39,659 nucleotides of DNA from Rhizorhabdus histidinilytica (GTDB lineage Bacteria > Pseudomonadota > Alphaproteobacteria > Sphingomonadales > Sphingomonadaceae): NCBI RefSeq assembly GCF_900167915.1, contig NZ_FUYM01000021.1:1-39659 (forward strand). The letters run 5' to 3'. Shown piece after piece: positions 30,357 to 38,163 of this stretch. The notes under the pieces are model-generated. The model was not told the origin of the DNA. It ran no database searches and saw only the letters and a list, made by a program, of their open reading frames with translations. How positions within the stretch are numbered: the stretch's first letter is position 1; each line of letters opens with the position of its first letter. The position numbers and the translations under genes are program-made.

Positions 30357-32096
30357 TCACCTGGCGAGCTTGAACACCCAGAGCGAACCGCCCTGGTTGA
30401 TGTCCTTGAAGGACTTGGCGACCTCGCCGCCCCACAGCGGCACCGCGCCGCCCCAGCCCGACATGACCGCGACATATTGCTCGCCGTCCTGTTCCCAGGT
30501 GACCGGCGATCCGACCACGCCCGATCCGGTCTGGAACTTCCACAGCTCTTGCCCGGTCTTGGCGTCGAACGCCTTCAGATAGCCCTCGGGCGTGCCGGTG
30601 AAGACAAGGTTGCCGGCGGTGGTCAGCACGCCGCCCCACAGCGGCGCCTTGTTCTTGTACTCCCACACGATCTTGCCGGTCTTCGGGTCCATCGCGCGCA
30701 GCGCGCCGATATGATCCTCGGCGATCGGCTTGATCGTGAAGCCCGCGCCCAGATAGGCGGCGCCCTTCTTGTAGGCGATCGGCTCGTTCCAGATGTCCAT
30801 GCCCCAGTCGTTCGACGGAATGTAGAACAGGCCGGTGTCCTGGCTGTACGCCATCGGCATCCAGTTCTTGCCGCCGAGGAAGCTGGGCGAGGCGAAGACG
30901 CTTGTTCCCTTCTCGGCGGTCGGCGCGCCAGGGCGGTTGGCGTCGATATAGTTGGGACGGCCCTTGGCGTTGAAGCCGTTCGCCCAGGTCGTCTGCATCA
31001 CGAACTTGTGCGCGCCGATGAACTTGCCGTTGGTGCGGTCGAGCACGAAGAAATAGCCGTTGCGGTCGGCCTTCGCGCCCAGCTTCATCGGCTTGCCGTT
31101 GATCGTCGCGTCGAACGGGATGAACTCGTTGACGCCATCGAAGTCCCAGCCGTCGTGCGGCGTGGTCTGGAAATGCCATTTGATCACGCCGGTGTCGGGA
31201 TCGATGGCGAGCGTCGACGAGGTGTAGAGGTTGTCGCCGGGGCGCAGATGGCTGTTCCACGGCGCCGGGTTGCCGGTGCCGAAGTAGAGCAGGTTGGTCT
31301 CGGGATCATAGGTGCCGCCGAGCCAGGTCGCGCCGCCGCCGGTCTTCCACAGGTCGCCCTGCCAGCTCGCGTTGAGCTTGCCGGTGATGCCGTTGTCCTT
31401 GCCGTTGAGCGAGCCCATGTGGCCCTCGATCGTCGGACGGCGCCAGACCAGCTCGCCGGTCTCGACGTCGCGCGCCTCGACCGCGCCGACGATGCCGAAC
31501 TCGCCGCCCGAATTGCCGTATATCACCTTGCCCTTGACGATGATCGGCGCGGCGGTGGCGCTGTAGCCGGCCTGGTAGTCGGCGACCTTCTTGTTCCAGA
31601 TGACCTTGCCGGTCTCGCGATTGAGCGCGACGAGATGCGCGTCGAGCGTCGCGAAGATGATCTTGTCGCCATAGATGGCGGCGCCGCGGTTCACCACGTC
31701 GCAGCAGGGCATGATCCCTTCGGGGAGTCGGGCGTCATATTGCCACTTCTCCTCGCCGGTGCGGGCGTCGAAGGCGAACAGACGCGAATAGCTGCCGGTG
31801 ACGTAGATGGTGCCGTCATAGACGATCGGCTGCGCCTCCTGGCCGCGCTGCTTCTCGCCGCCGAGCGAGGCGGAGAAGGCGGGGACCAGCTTGGCGACAT
31901 TGTCGGTGCTGATCGCCTTGAGTGGGCTGAAGCGCTGGGCGCGGGGCCCCATGCCATAGGTCAGCACGTCGCCGGTCGAGGCGGCGTCGTTCATCAGATC
32001 GGCGTCGGTGGGGCCGTTCGCCTGCGTCGGCGCCGTCGCCGCCGCGAGCGCGAGCGCGGCCGCCCCGGCCAGCGTACGCAGCATGGATCCTTTCAT
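30357..32096 (-). CDS. PQQ-dependent alcohol dehydrogenase, lanthanide-type (XoxF/ExaF/PedH-like), 579 aa
   Basis: This periplasmic quinoprotein has the eight-bladed propeller of methanol/ethanol dehydrogenases. A signal peptide ([18 protein letters not shown]) precedes the mature protein. The adjacent cysteines Cys131-Cys132 ([10 protein letters not shown]) that cover PQQ are present, as are repeated tryptophan-docking motifs ([39 protein letters not shown]). The catalytic Asp318 is followed two residues later by Asp320 (GWDFDGVNE). Calcium enzymes have Ala or Ser there, whereas lanthanide-dependent XoxF, ExaF and PedH have Asp. The ATG has GGGAGG upstream. The 16-bp element (32172-32187) lies 76 bases before the start. 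Electrons would pass to the cytochrome encoded upstream; the product aldehyde is the substrate of the ExaC-type enzyme. Alcohol chain length cannot be told. Confidence 0.93.
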   Translation of the reverse strand: MKGSMLRTLAGAAALALAAATAPTQANGPTDADLMNDAASTGDVLTYGMGPRAQRFSPLKAISTDNVAKLVPAFSASLGGEKQRGQEAQPIVYDGTIYVTGSYSRLFAFDARTGEEKWQYDARLPEGIMPCCDVVNRGAAIYGDKIIFATLDAHLVALNRETGKVIWNKKVADYQAGYSATAAPIIVKGKVIYGNSGGEFGIVGAVEARDVETGELVWRRPTIEGHMGSLNGKDNGITGKLNASWQGDLWKTGGGATWLGGTYDPETNLLYFGTGNPAPWNSHLRPGDNLYTSSTLAIDPDTGVIKWHFQTTPHDGWDFDGVNEFIPFDATINGKPMKLGAKADRNGYFFVLDRTNGKFIGAHKFVMQTTWANGFNAKGRPNYIDANRPGAPTAEKGTSVFASPSFLGGKNWMPMAYSQDTGLFYIPSNDWGMDIWNEPIAYKKGAAYLGAGFTIKPIAEDHIGALRAMDPKTGKIVWEYKNKAPLWGGVLTTAGNLVFTGTPEGYLKAFDAKTGQELWKFQTGSGVVGSPVTWEQDGEQYVAVMSGWGGAVPLWGGEVAKSFKDINQGGSLWVFKLAR

Positions 32097-32171
32097 CTCA
32101 ATCCTCCCTTGTTGAAGACGCCCGGACCGGCATCCCTGATGAAACAGCCTATTGGACCGACGCAGAGCGAC

Positions 32172-32187
32172 AATTGGACCTTGGGTC
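32172..32187 (-). promoter_or_regulatory. 16-bp regulon element, PQQ dehydrogenase copy
   Basis: On the minus strand this reads GACCCAAGGTCCAATT, 76 bases before the dehydrogenase ATG. A second partial copy, GGTCCAATAGG (32158 down to 32148), follows with a 22-base phase, two helical turns downstream. The element overlaps the region just after the XoxJ-like stop, so the dehydrogenase has its own promoter although it lies in line with the cytochrome/XoxJ pair. Confidence 0.7.
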
Positions 32188-32192
32188 GCCCC

Positions 32193-33050
32193 TCAGGCGG
32201 CCAGTGCGGGTGCATAGGTGACGCCGTGCGCGGCGAAGATCGCCTTCAGCTCGCCTGACGCGGTCATCGCCGCCACGATCTCCTCGACCGCATCGCCAAG
32301 CGTGCGGCTGTTCTCCTTGACCGCCATGCCGATGTCCCAGCCGGGTGAGGTGAAGGCGGGCAGGGGCATCTTGCGCCGGTCGAGCGTACGGCCGCCGGAG
32401 TCGTGCAGGCCCGCCTCTATCTGGGCACGGCTGGCGAGAACGGCGTCGGCCTTGCCGCCGGTCACGGCCGCGACCGCCTCCGCGCCCGACATATAATGGG
32501 TGACGTCCTTCGCGAGGATGCCGCCGAACGCGCCGATCAGGTAGAAGTCGGGGATGCTGTCGAGCTCTGCCGCCAGCCGCTTACCGCGCCATTGGGTCGG
32601 TGGCGCCTCGCAGTCGAGCGCGCCCGGCGCACAGGCGAGCTGGAAGCTCTCCCGATAATAGGGCGCGATGATCGCGACCTGGTCGTTGCGCGAGGCGAAG
32701 GTCCGGTCGAACGGGATGTGGAGCATCAGGTCGGCCGGCATGAAGCCGAGCAGCCCGCCCTTCCACACCGCGTTGCGCAGATCGTCGTCGACGCTCTCGT
32801 CGGCGATGATCTCGGCCAGGTCGACACGCACCCCCAGCTTGTCCGCGATCGCGCGGGCCAGGTCGGCGTCGATGCCGTGGACCTTGCCGGCCTCGGTCCA
32901 CGACCAGGGCCGGTTGTCCTTGTAGACCGCGATGCGCAGCACGCCGAGCGCCTTGACCTTGGCGAGCGGCGCGGCCTCGGCCAGCGCAGGCAGCAGGGCG
33001 AGCCCAGCGGCCGCCGCCGCGCCGAGCAGCAGCCCCCGGCGGCCGATCAT
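32193..33050 (-). CDS. MoxJ/XoxJ-like periplasmic solute-binding protein, 285 aa
   Basis: A twin-Arg-like start (MIGRRGLLLGAAAAAGLALLPALAEA in two parts) is followed by a family-3 solute-binding fold: LRIAVYKDNRPWSWTEAGKVHGIDADLARAIADKLGV, then IIADESVDDDLRNAVWKG, DLMLHIPFDRTF and SPGWDIGMAVKENSRTL. Cys pairs (LACAPGALDC) probably form a disulfide. Proteins of this kind next to PQQ methanol/ethanol dehydrogenases (MoxJ, XoxJ) are thought to help maturation or activation of the dehydrogenase and not to work as transport subunits; no ABC permease is nearby, which agrees. The start overlaps the cytochrome stop (ATGA), so both are made together. Confidence 0.85.
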   Translation of the reverse strand: MIGRRGLLLGAAAAAGLALLPALAEAAPLAKVKALGVLRIAVYKDNRPWSWTEAGKVHGIDADLARAIADKLGVRVDLAEIIADESVDDDLRNAVWKGGLLGFMPADLMLHIPFDRTFASRNDQVAIIAPYYRESFQLACAPGALDCEAPPTQWRGKRLAAELDSIPDFYLIGAFGGILAKDVTHYMSGAEAVAAVTGGKADAVLASRAQIEAGLHDSGGRTLDRRKMPLPAFTSPGWDIGMAVKENSRTLGDAVEEIVAAMTASGELKAIFAAHGVTYAPALAA

Positions 33051-33472
33051 CCTTCGTGCTTGGTTTCGAGCCAGGCGCGGATCGCCCAGCCGGCCTTCTG
33101 GCCCAGCACCTCGCCGAACGGAGGCATATAGACCTTCCCGTCATGCGCGGAACCGTGCTGGAAGCGCTCGATGAACCACTGGTCGCCGCTCTCGCCCAGT
33201 TCCAGGTAGCGCAGGTCGGGGGCGATGCCTCCCGACTCCGCGTCGAGCCCGTGGCAGCGTGCGCAGTTCTGGCCATAGGCCGACTGGCCGATCGCGATCG
33301 CCTTGGCGTTGCCGCTATAGGGGTTCTTCTCGAGCCATTCGGGCCCGATGTCGGGCAGCGCGCTGGTGTCGACCGCCTGCGGGGTGACGTTGCCGTGCGC
33401 CATCAGCGCGGTGGCCATCGTCGCGGCCATCAGCGCCGCCGAACCCACCAACGCTATCCTTGCGAATTCCAT
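33047..33472 (-). CDS. PQQ-dehydrogenase-associated c-type cytochrome, 141 aa
   Basis: This exported monoheme cytochrome c has a signal peptide (FARIALVGSAALMAATMATALMA) ending near residue 25. Heme is attached at Cys70-Ala-Arg-Cys73-His74 (NCARCHG), and Met116 in VYMPPFG is the likely axial ligand. The C-terminal WAIRAWLETKH helix is family-typical. It matches the cytochromes (c550, ExaB/PedF type) that take electrons from periplasmic PQQ alcohol dehydrogenases. I start at 33472 because GAGGAT precedes it and the signal peptide begins there; the longer open frame (to 33574) would put 34 unrelated residues before the signal. The 16-bp element lies 70 bases upstream. It is followed by, and coupled to, the XoxJ-like gene. 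Confidence 0.88.
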   Translation of the reverse strand: MEFARIALVGSAALMAATMATALMAHGNVTPQAVDTSALPDIGPEWLEKNPYSGNAKAIAIGQSAYGQNCARCHGLDAESGGIAPDLRYLELGESGDQWFIERFQHGSAHDGKVYMPPFGEVLGQKAGWAIRAWLETKHEG

Positions 33473-33540
33473 GATCCATCCTCGCCTGTCGGCCATACGG
33501 CCTTTCTGGAAGCATATTAGGCCGATGGGATCGGCGCCCC

Positions 33541-33556
33541 CATTGGCCTTTGGTAC
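33541..33556 (-). promoter_or_regulatory. 16-bp regulon element, cytochrome c copy
   Basis: On the minus strand this reads GTACCAAAGGCCAATG, 70 bases before the chosen cytochrome start. It lies in the gap shared with the divergent beta-propeller gene and might also influence that gene. A palindrome CCCCGG-CA-CCGGGG (33566-33579) stands next to it. Confidence 0.65.
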
Positions 33557-33617
33557 AATCCCTCGCCCCGGCACCGGGGACTAGACCTTCGGGCGGAAAG
33601 ATCGGGAGAGGCATGGG

Positions 33618-34574
33618 ATGAGGTGGATCGCATGGTGTGCGCTGGGCATGATCGCCGCTCCGGCCGCCGCGGAGACGCTCTATGTCTCCAACGAGCGCGG
33701 CAACAGCGTCAGCGTGATCGATGCCGATGCGGGCCGGACGATCGCCACCTGGCCGGTCGGCGGTCGGCCGCGCGGCATCACCCTGTCGCGCGACGGGCGC
33801 TTCATCTATCTGTGCGCCAGCGCCGATCATGCGGTGCAGGTGATCGACCGGGCGACCGGCAAGGTCGTGGCCGAGCTGCCCTCGGGCCAGGACCCCGAGC
33901 AATTCTTCCTGTCGCGCGACGGCGCCACGCTGTTCATCGCCAATGAGGACGACGCCGCGCTGACCGCGGTCGACGTCGCCGCGCGCAAGGTCGCCTTCCA
34001 GGTGGACGTCGGCGGCGAGCCCGAAGGCGTCGCGCAGAGCCCGGACGGCAAATGGGTGGTCGTCACGTCCGAGGAGGACAATGTCGTCAACTGGATCGAC
34101 CTGGCGAGCCGGACGATGGCGGAGGCGATGCCGGTCGACCTCAGGCCTCGCCATGTCGAGTTCACCGGCGACGGGCGCGAGCTGTGGGTCGCGGCCGAGG
34201 TCGGCGGAACCGTCCAGATCGCCGACGTCGCGACACGCAAGGTGGTCGACACGCTCCGCTTCGCCATCCCCGGCGTCGCCTCCTACCGCATCCTGCCCTG
34301 CGGCATCCGCTTCACCCCCGACGGCCGGACCGCGATCGTCGCGCTCGGCCGGGCCGATCATGTCGCGCTGGTCGACGTCGCGACCCGCAAGGTCCGCGCC
34401 TATGTGCCGGTCGGCCGCCGGGTGTGGCACGTCGCGGTCGGCGCGGACGGGCGGCGGGCCTATGCCGCCAATGGCCTTTCGGACAATGTATCGGTGATCG
34501 ACCTCGCTGCCGCGAAGGTCGTCGCGACGGTCCCGGCGGGCGAAAGCCCTTGGGGAATCGTGGTCGCGCCCTGA
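33618..34574 (+). CDS. PQQ-associated YVTN beta-propeller protein, 318 aa
   Basis: This periplasmic protein has a signal peptide (WIAWCALGMIAAPAAA) and about seven repeats of the YVTN type: LYVSNERGNSVSVIDADAGRTIATWPVG, then FIYLCASADHAVQVIDRATGKVVAELPSG, continuing to AYAANGLSDNVSVIDLAAAKVVATVPAG. It corresponds to the PQQ-dependent catabolism-associated beta-propeller family (TIGR03866), which occurs beside PQQ alcohol dehydrogenases and whose exact role is unsettled. The full set of repeats is present. It is divergent from the cytochrome gene, and the start at 33618 has GGGAGAGG upstream; an ATG at 33613 is out of frame. Confidence 0.88.
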   Translation: MRWIAWCALGMIAAPAAAETLYVSNERGNSVSVIDADAGRTIATWPVGGRPRGITLSRDGRFIYLCASADHAVQVIDRATGKVVAELPSGQDPEQFFLSRDGATLFIANEDDAALTAVDVAARKVAFQVDVGGEPEGVAQSPDGKWVVVTSEEDNVVNWIDLASRTMAEAMPVDLRPRHVEFTGDGRELWVAAEVGGTVQIADVATRKVVDTLRFAIPGVASYRILPCGIRFTPDGRTAIVALGRADHVALVDVATRKVRAYVPVGRRVWHVAVGADGRRAYAANGLSDNVSVIDLAAAKVVATVPAGESPWGIVVAP

Positions 34575-34605
34575 TCCCCGGTCGGTCGCCCGGCCCAAAG
34601 GACGA

Positions 34606-34621
34606 GAACCAAAGTCCAATT
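34606..34621 (+). promoter_or_regulatory. 16-bp regulon element, porin copy
   Basis: GAACCAAAGTCCAATT lies 72 bases before the porin ATG. A partial upstream repeat, GGCCCAAAGGAC (34592-34603), precedes it. This copy is outside the beta-propeller gene, so the porin has its own promoter. Confidence 0.65.
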
Positions 34622-34691
34622 TCGGCGCCCGGGCCTTCCCCCGACAGTCACCCCCGGCCGGCATCGACCGGCGGCATAACGGGAGGATGAC

Positions 34692-36071
34692 ATGGGAAGG
34701 AAGATGCTCCTGCGCGGCGCCTGCGCGGCGGTCCTGCTGGCGGCGACGGCGAGCCCGGCGATGGCCGGAAGCTCGGCCGAGCTGCTCAAGCGGCTGCACG
34801 AGAAGGGGATTTTGACCGACGACGAATATCAGCAGCTCCTGAAGCAGGACGATGTGCCGTCCGCATCCGCCGCTTCGGGGCCGTCCTGGGTCGACGACAA
34901 GTCGATCGTCCGGGTCAACGGCAGCGGCCTCGGCCTTCAGGTCGGCGATATCGCGCTCAAGATCTCGGGATCGGTCAATGGCTTCTACGTCCATGACAAT
35001 GGCGACAATCCGGGCCCGACCAGGACCGTCGTCGGCGGAGTCGCGACGGTCGGCTCCAACAGCTCGGCGATCCGCAACGGCCTGCTGCCCGGCTTCCTGA
35101 AGATCGAGGCGAGCACCACGCTCGACGGTTGGGATGTCGGCGCGCATTTCGGTATCTATCCCGGCATCAACTCGGTCAGCTATGTCGGCGGCGGCGCCAA
35201 CAGCGGCGGCAATCCCCGCGCCTTGCAGACCAGCGGCATCGACTTCCGTCAGACCTTCCTGACCTTCGGCCGCAAGGGCTTCGGCGAGGTGAAGATCGGC
35301 CGCGACATCGGCCTTTACGGGTCCGAGCAGATCCTCAACGACATCACCCTGCTGTCGTCGGGCACCCCGGCGGGCAACGTCGCCCCGTCGAACACCACGC
35401 TCGGCCGGATCGGCACCGGCTATATATACACCGACTTCCAGCCGCAGATCACCTACACCACGCCCAGCCTGGCCGGTTTCCAGGCGAGCGTCGGCATCTT
35501 CGAGCCCCTCAGCTCGCTGACCGGTCCCGCCGAATCGAACAAGCAGCCCGGCTTCCAGGCCAAGCTGGTCTATGACGGCAAGCTGGGCGGGGTCGCGACG
35601 CGGCTGTGGCTGGCCGGCATCACCCAGAAGCACAATGTCGTCGGCGGGCCCGATTATACCGGCAGCGGCTTCGACACCGGCGCCAAAGTCACGGTCGGCC
35701 CGGTCACGCTGGTCGGCACCTATTATGACGGCTCGGGGCTCGGCACGACCGCGCTCAACCTGTTCGACACCGACGGCCTCGGCAACAAGCGCGACAGCCA
35801 CGGCTTCTATCTGCAGGGCCTGGCGACCTTCGGGAAGGTCTCGGTCGCGGGTAGCTATGGCGAGAGCAATCTCGACTATGCCAACCTCGCCGACGCGGTC
35901 GCCAATCCGGCGCTGGTCGACAAGAACAGCAGCTGGGTAGGGCAGGTGCGCTACGGGCTGAACAGCTGGGTCACGCTGATCAGCGAATATGTCCACACCC
36001 GGTCGAAGGCGCACAACGGCAACAAGGCGTCCTCGAACGCGATCGCCAGCGGTGCGATCCTGTTCTTCTGA
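34692..36071 (+). CDS. Outer-membrane porin with N-terminal helical segment, 459 aa
   Basis: A signal peptide (GACAAVLLAATASPAMA) is followed by a short charged helix, SSAELLKRLHEKGILTDDEYQQLLKQDD, of the SHOCT-like kind that often precedes porin barrels in sphingomonads. A Gly/Ser/aromatic-rich barrel follows (LKISGSVNGFYVHDNGDNPGP, FLTFGRKGFGEVKIGRDIGLYGSEQIL, WLAGITQKHNV) and ends in AIASGAILFF with the C-terminal Phe. It fits the Gram-negative porin (Porin_4) group of about 16 strands. Its own copy of the 16-bp element and its place next to the dehydrogenase genes suggest it admits the alcohol or a related nutrient. Selectivity cannot be read from sequence. Confidence 0.85.
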   Translation: MGRKMLLRGACAAVLLAATASPAMAGSSAELLKRLHEKGILTDDEYQQLLKQDDVPSASAASGPSWVDDKSIVRVNGSGLGLQVGDIALKISGSVNGFYVHDNGDNPGPTRTVVGGVATVGSNSSAIRNGLLPGFLKIEASTTLDGWDVGAHFGIYPGINSVSYVGGGANSGGNPRALQTSGIDFRQTFLTFGRKGFGEVKIGRDIGLYGSEQILNDITLLSSGTPAGNVAPSNTTLGRIGTGYIYTDFQPQITYTTPSLAGFQASVGIFEPLSSLTGPAESNKQPGFQAKLVYDGKLGGVATRLWLAGITQKHNVVGGPDYTGSGFDTGAKVTVGPVTLVGTYYDGSGLGTTALNLFDTDGLGNKRDSHGFYLQGLATFGKVSVAGSYGESNLDYANLADAVANPALVDKNSSWVGQVRYGLNSWVTLISEYVHTRSKAHNGNKASSNAIASGAILFF

Positions 36072-36085
36072 CCCAAGGGCCAATG
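36070..36085 (+). promoter_or_regulatory. 16-bp regulon element, TonB receptor 3 copy
   Basis: GACCCAAGGGCCAATG begins within the last two bases of the porin stop codon and ends 76 bases before the receptor ATG. The leader that follows contains two stem-loops (36095-36126 and 36126-36141). Confidence 0.65.
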
Positions 36086-36094
36086 TCCAGGGGC

Positions 36095-36141
36095 GGAGGC
36101 GGTGTCCTATCGAGGATGCCGCCTCCTGCCGTTCCAGGCAG
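36095..36141 (+). repeat. Tandem stem-loops in the leader of TonB receptor 3
   Basis: GGAGGCGG (36095-36102) pairs with CCGCCTCC (36119-36126), and inside it TCCT (36105-36108) pairs with AGGA (36113-36116), giving a near-continuous 14-pair stem with two wobble pairs. A second stem, CTGCC-GTTCCA-GGCAG (36126-36141), abuts it, and then comes GGGGGAGG, the ribosome-binding site. The first may end the porin transcript; together they could form a leader control structure. Confidence 0.55.
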
Positions 36142-36160
36142 GTGTTGGGGGAGGATAGAC

Positions 36161-38155
36161 ATGCGGATGTTCCGCTTCTTGCCGCTGCTTGCGCTGGTCC
36201 TGCCGGCGGCAGCCGTTGCCGAGGACGATGCGGGTGAAATCGTGGTGCAGGGCGAAGGTCTGCCGCTGCCACCGGGCACGCCCGCCTATGGCGCCGTGAT
36301 CGTCGATCGCGCCCGCTTGGCGAACAGCGCGTCGAACCGCATCGAGTCGGTCCTGTCCGATATCGCCGGCTTCCAGCAGTTCCGCCGATCGGACAGCCGA
36401 TCGGCCAATCCGTCCGCGCAAGGGGCGACCCTGCGCGCGCTCGGCGGCAATGCATCGAGCCGGACGCTCGTACTGCTCGACGGCGTACCAATGGCCGACC
36501 CCTTTTTCGGCTATATCCCGTTCAGCGCGTTGGTGCCCGAGCGGCTCTCGCTGATCCGAGTCACGCGCGGCGCGGGCGGCGGCGCTTTCGGGGCGGGGGC
36601 GGTCGCGGGCACGATCGAGCTGGCGAGTGCCGGGCGGGAGGCGATGCCCGCGCTCGCCGCCTCAGCCTTCTACGGCAGCAGGGATGCGACCGAGCTGTCG
36701 GCCGGGCTGGCCACGGGCGTGGGCGGCGGCTTCGTCACCCTGTCGGGTCGCTGGGATCGGGGCGACGGTTTCCAGACGACCCCGTTCGCGCAGCGCGGCG
36801 TGGCCACGGTTCCCGCCCGCTACGAGGGTTGGTCGACGGCGCTTCGTGCAGTCGCGCCGCTCGGCGACGATATCGAGATCCAGGCGCGCGGGCTGGTCTT
36901 TCGCGACGATCGCACCTTGCGCTTCCGGGGCGCCGACAGCGGCAGCGAAGGACAGGACGCCAGCGTGCGGCTGATCGCGCGTGGGCCGTGGCAGGTCGAC
37001 GCGCTCGCCTATCTGCAGCTCCGCAACTTCTCCAATGTCGTGGTCAGCTCGACCAGCTTCCGCCGCTCGCTCGACCAGCGCAACACGCCGTCGACCGGTC
37101 TTGGCGGCAAGATCGAACTGCGCCCGCCATTGGGAGACGCGCATCTGCTGCGTTTCGGCGCCGACCTCCGGCGCGCCTCGGGCGACATGTTCGAGGACGC
37201 CTACAACGCGTCGACCGGCGCGCTCACCGCGCGCCGCCATGCTGGCGGGCGGCAGACCACCGCCGGCGCGTTCGTCGAGGACGACTGGACGATCGGCCGG
37301 CTGGTGCTGACCGGCGGCGCGCGCGCCGATCATTGGTCGATCGCGCACGGATTCTTCCGGGCGCGCAATGCCGCCGATCTGCCGACCGCCGACAACCGTT
37401 TCGCCCGGCGGAGCGGCTGGGAGATATCGGGACGGGCCGGCGCGCTGCTGCGCCTGTCGGACGCGGTGGCGCTGCGTGGGGCGGGTTATACCGGCTTCCG
37501 CCTGCCGACCCTCAACGAGCTCTACCGGCCCTTCGTGGTCTTCCCGATAACGACCCAGGCCAATGCACAGCTGAAGCCCGAGAAGCTGAAGGGCGTCGAG
37601 GCCGGACTCGATCTGGCGCCGCTGCCGGGCGCGACCTTCGGCATCACCGCCTTCTACAACCGGCTCGGCGATGCGATCGCCAACGTCACGATCGGCGCCA
37701 ATCTGCGTCAGCGGCGCAACGTCCGGGCGATCGTCGCCAAGGGCGTCGAGCTGACCGGCGCCGGGCGCTGGGGAGACGTCGCGCTGACCGCCTCATACGC
37801 CTATAGCCATGCGACGGTCGATGCGCCGGGTGGGGCATTCGACGGCCTCGTCCCCGCGCAGAGCCCCCGCCATGCGGCCAGCGCGACACTGGCCTGGGAG
37901 CCTCGACGGGGGCCGGCGTTATCGGCGACGCTGCGTTATGTCGCGCGCCAATATGAGGACGATCTGCAGGTCGATGCACTGCCCCATGCGCTGACCGTCG
38001 ACGCGGTCGCGCGGCTGCCGCTGGGCGGTGGCTTCAGCCTCGTCGCCCGCGGCGAAAATCTGTTCGACGAGACCGTCGTCACCCGCAACGTCGCAGGATC
38101 GATGGACCTCGGCACGCCACGGACGCTGTGGATCGGCGTCAAGTTCGAAGGATAG
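36161..38155 (+). CDS. TonB-dependent receptor 3, linked to the PQQ dehydrogenase regulon (664 aa)
   Basis: This outer-membrane receptor is smaller than the other two and of a different subfamily. The signal peptide ([17 protein letters not shown]) is followed by the TonB box GEIVVQGEG. The plug has [36 protein letters not shown] read in blocks, [35 protein letters not shown], and the barrel ends in [11 protein letters not shown]. The start at 36161 has GGGGGAGG upstream; the open frame extending to 36083 runs through leader stem-loops. The acetyl-CoA synthetase gene follows after eight bases. A receptor co-regulated with a lanthanide-type dehydrogenase could import a lanthanide chelate, as LutH does in methylotrophs, but cobalamin-type or other ligands are equally allowed by sequence. 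Confidence 0.88.
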   Translation: MRMFRFLPLLALVLPAAAVAEDDAGEIVVQGEGLPLPPGTPAYGAVIVDRARLANSASNRIESVLSDIAGFQQFRRSDSRSANPSAQGATLRALGGNASSRTLVLLDGVPMADPFFGYIPFSALVPERLSLIRVTRGAGGGAFGAGAVAGTIELASAGREAMPALAASAFYGSRDATELSAGLATGVGGGFVTLSGRWDRGDGFQTTPFAQRGVATVPARYEGWSTALRAVAPLGDDIEIQARGLVFRDDRTLRFRGADSGSEGQDASVRLIARGPWQVDALAYLQLRNFSNVVVSSTSFRRSLDQRNTPSTGLGGKIELRPPLGDAHLLRFGADLRRASGDMFEDAYNASTGALTARRHAGGRQTTAGAFVEDDWTIGRLVLTGGARADHWSIAHGFFRARNAADLPTADNRFARRSGWEISGRAGALLRLSDAVALRGAGYTGFRLPTLNELYRPFVVFPITTQANAQLKPEKLKGVEAGLDLAPLPGATFGITAFYNRLGDAIANVTIGANLRQRRNVRAIVAKGVELTGAGRWGDVALTASYAYSHATVDAPGGAFDGLVPAQSPRHAASATLAWEPRRGPALSATLRYVARQYEDDLQVDALPHALTVDAVARLPLGGGFSLVARGENLFDETVVTRNVAGSMDLGTPRTLWIGVKFEG

Positions 38156-38163
38156 GAGCACCC

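Noticed and set aside
32148-32158. GGTCCAATAGG on the minus strand as an independent full element
   Set aside because: The left half (GACCYAAR) is missing, so I treat it only as a possible weak half-site in phase with the full copy at 32172-32187.
32193-33050. Amino-acid ABC transporter binding protein
   Set aside because: The fold is shared, but there is no permease or ATPase gene nearby and it is coupled to a PQQ-dehydrogenase cytochrome, so the MoxJ/XoxJ role fits better.
33315-36491. 1058-codon minus-strand frame opposite the beta-propeller and porin genes
   Set aside because: Its composition is that of an antisense shadow, while the plus-strand proteins have signal peptides and recognised folds.
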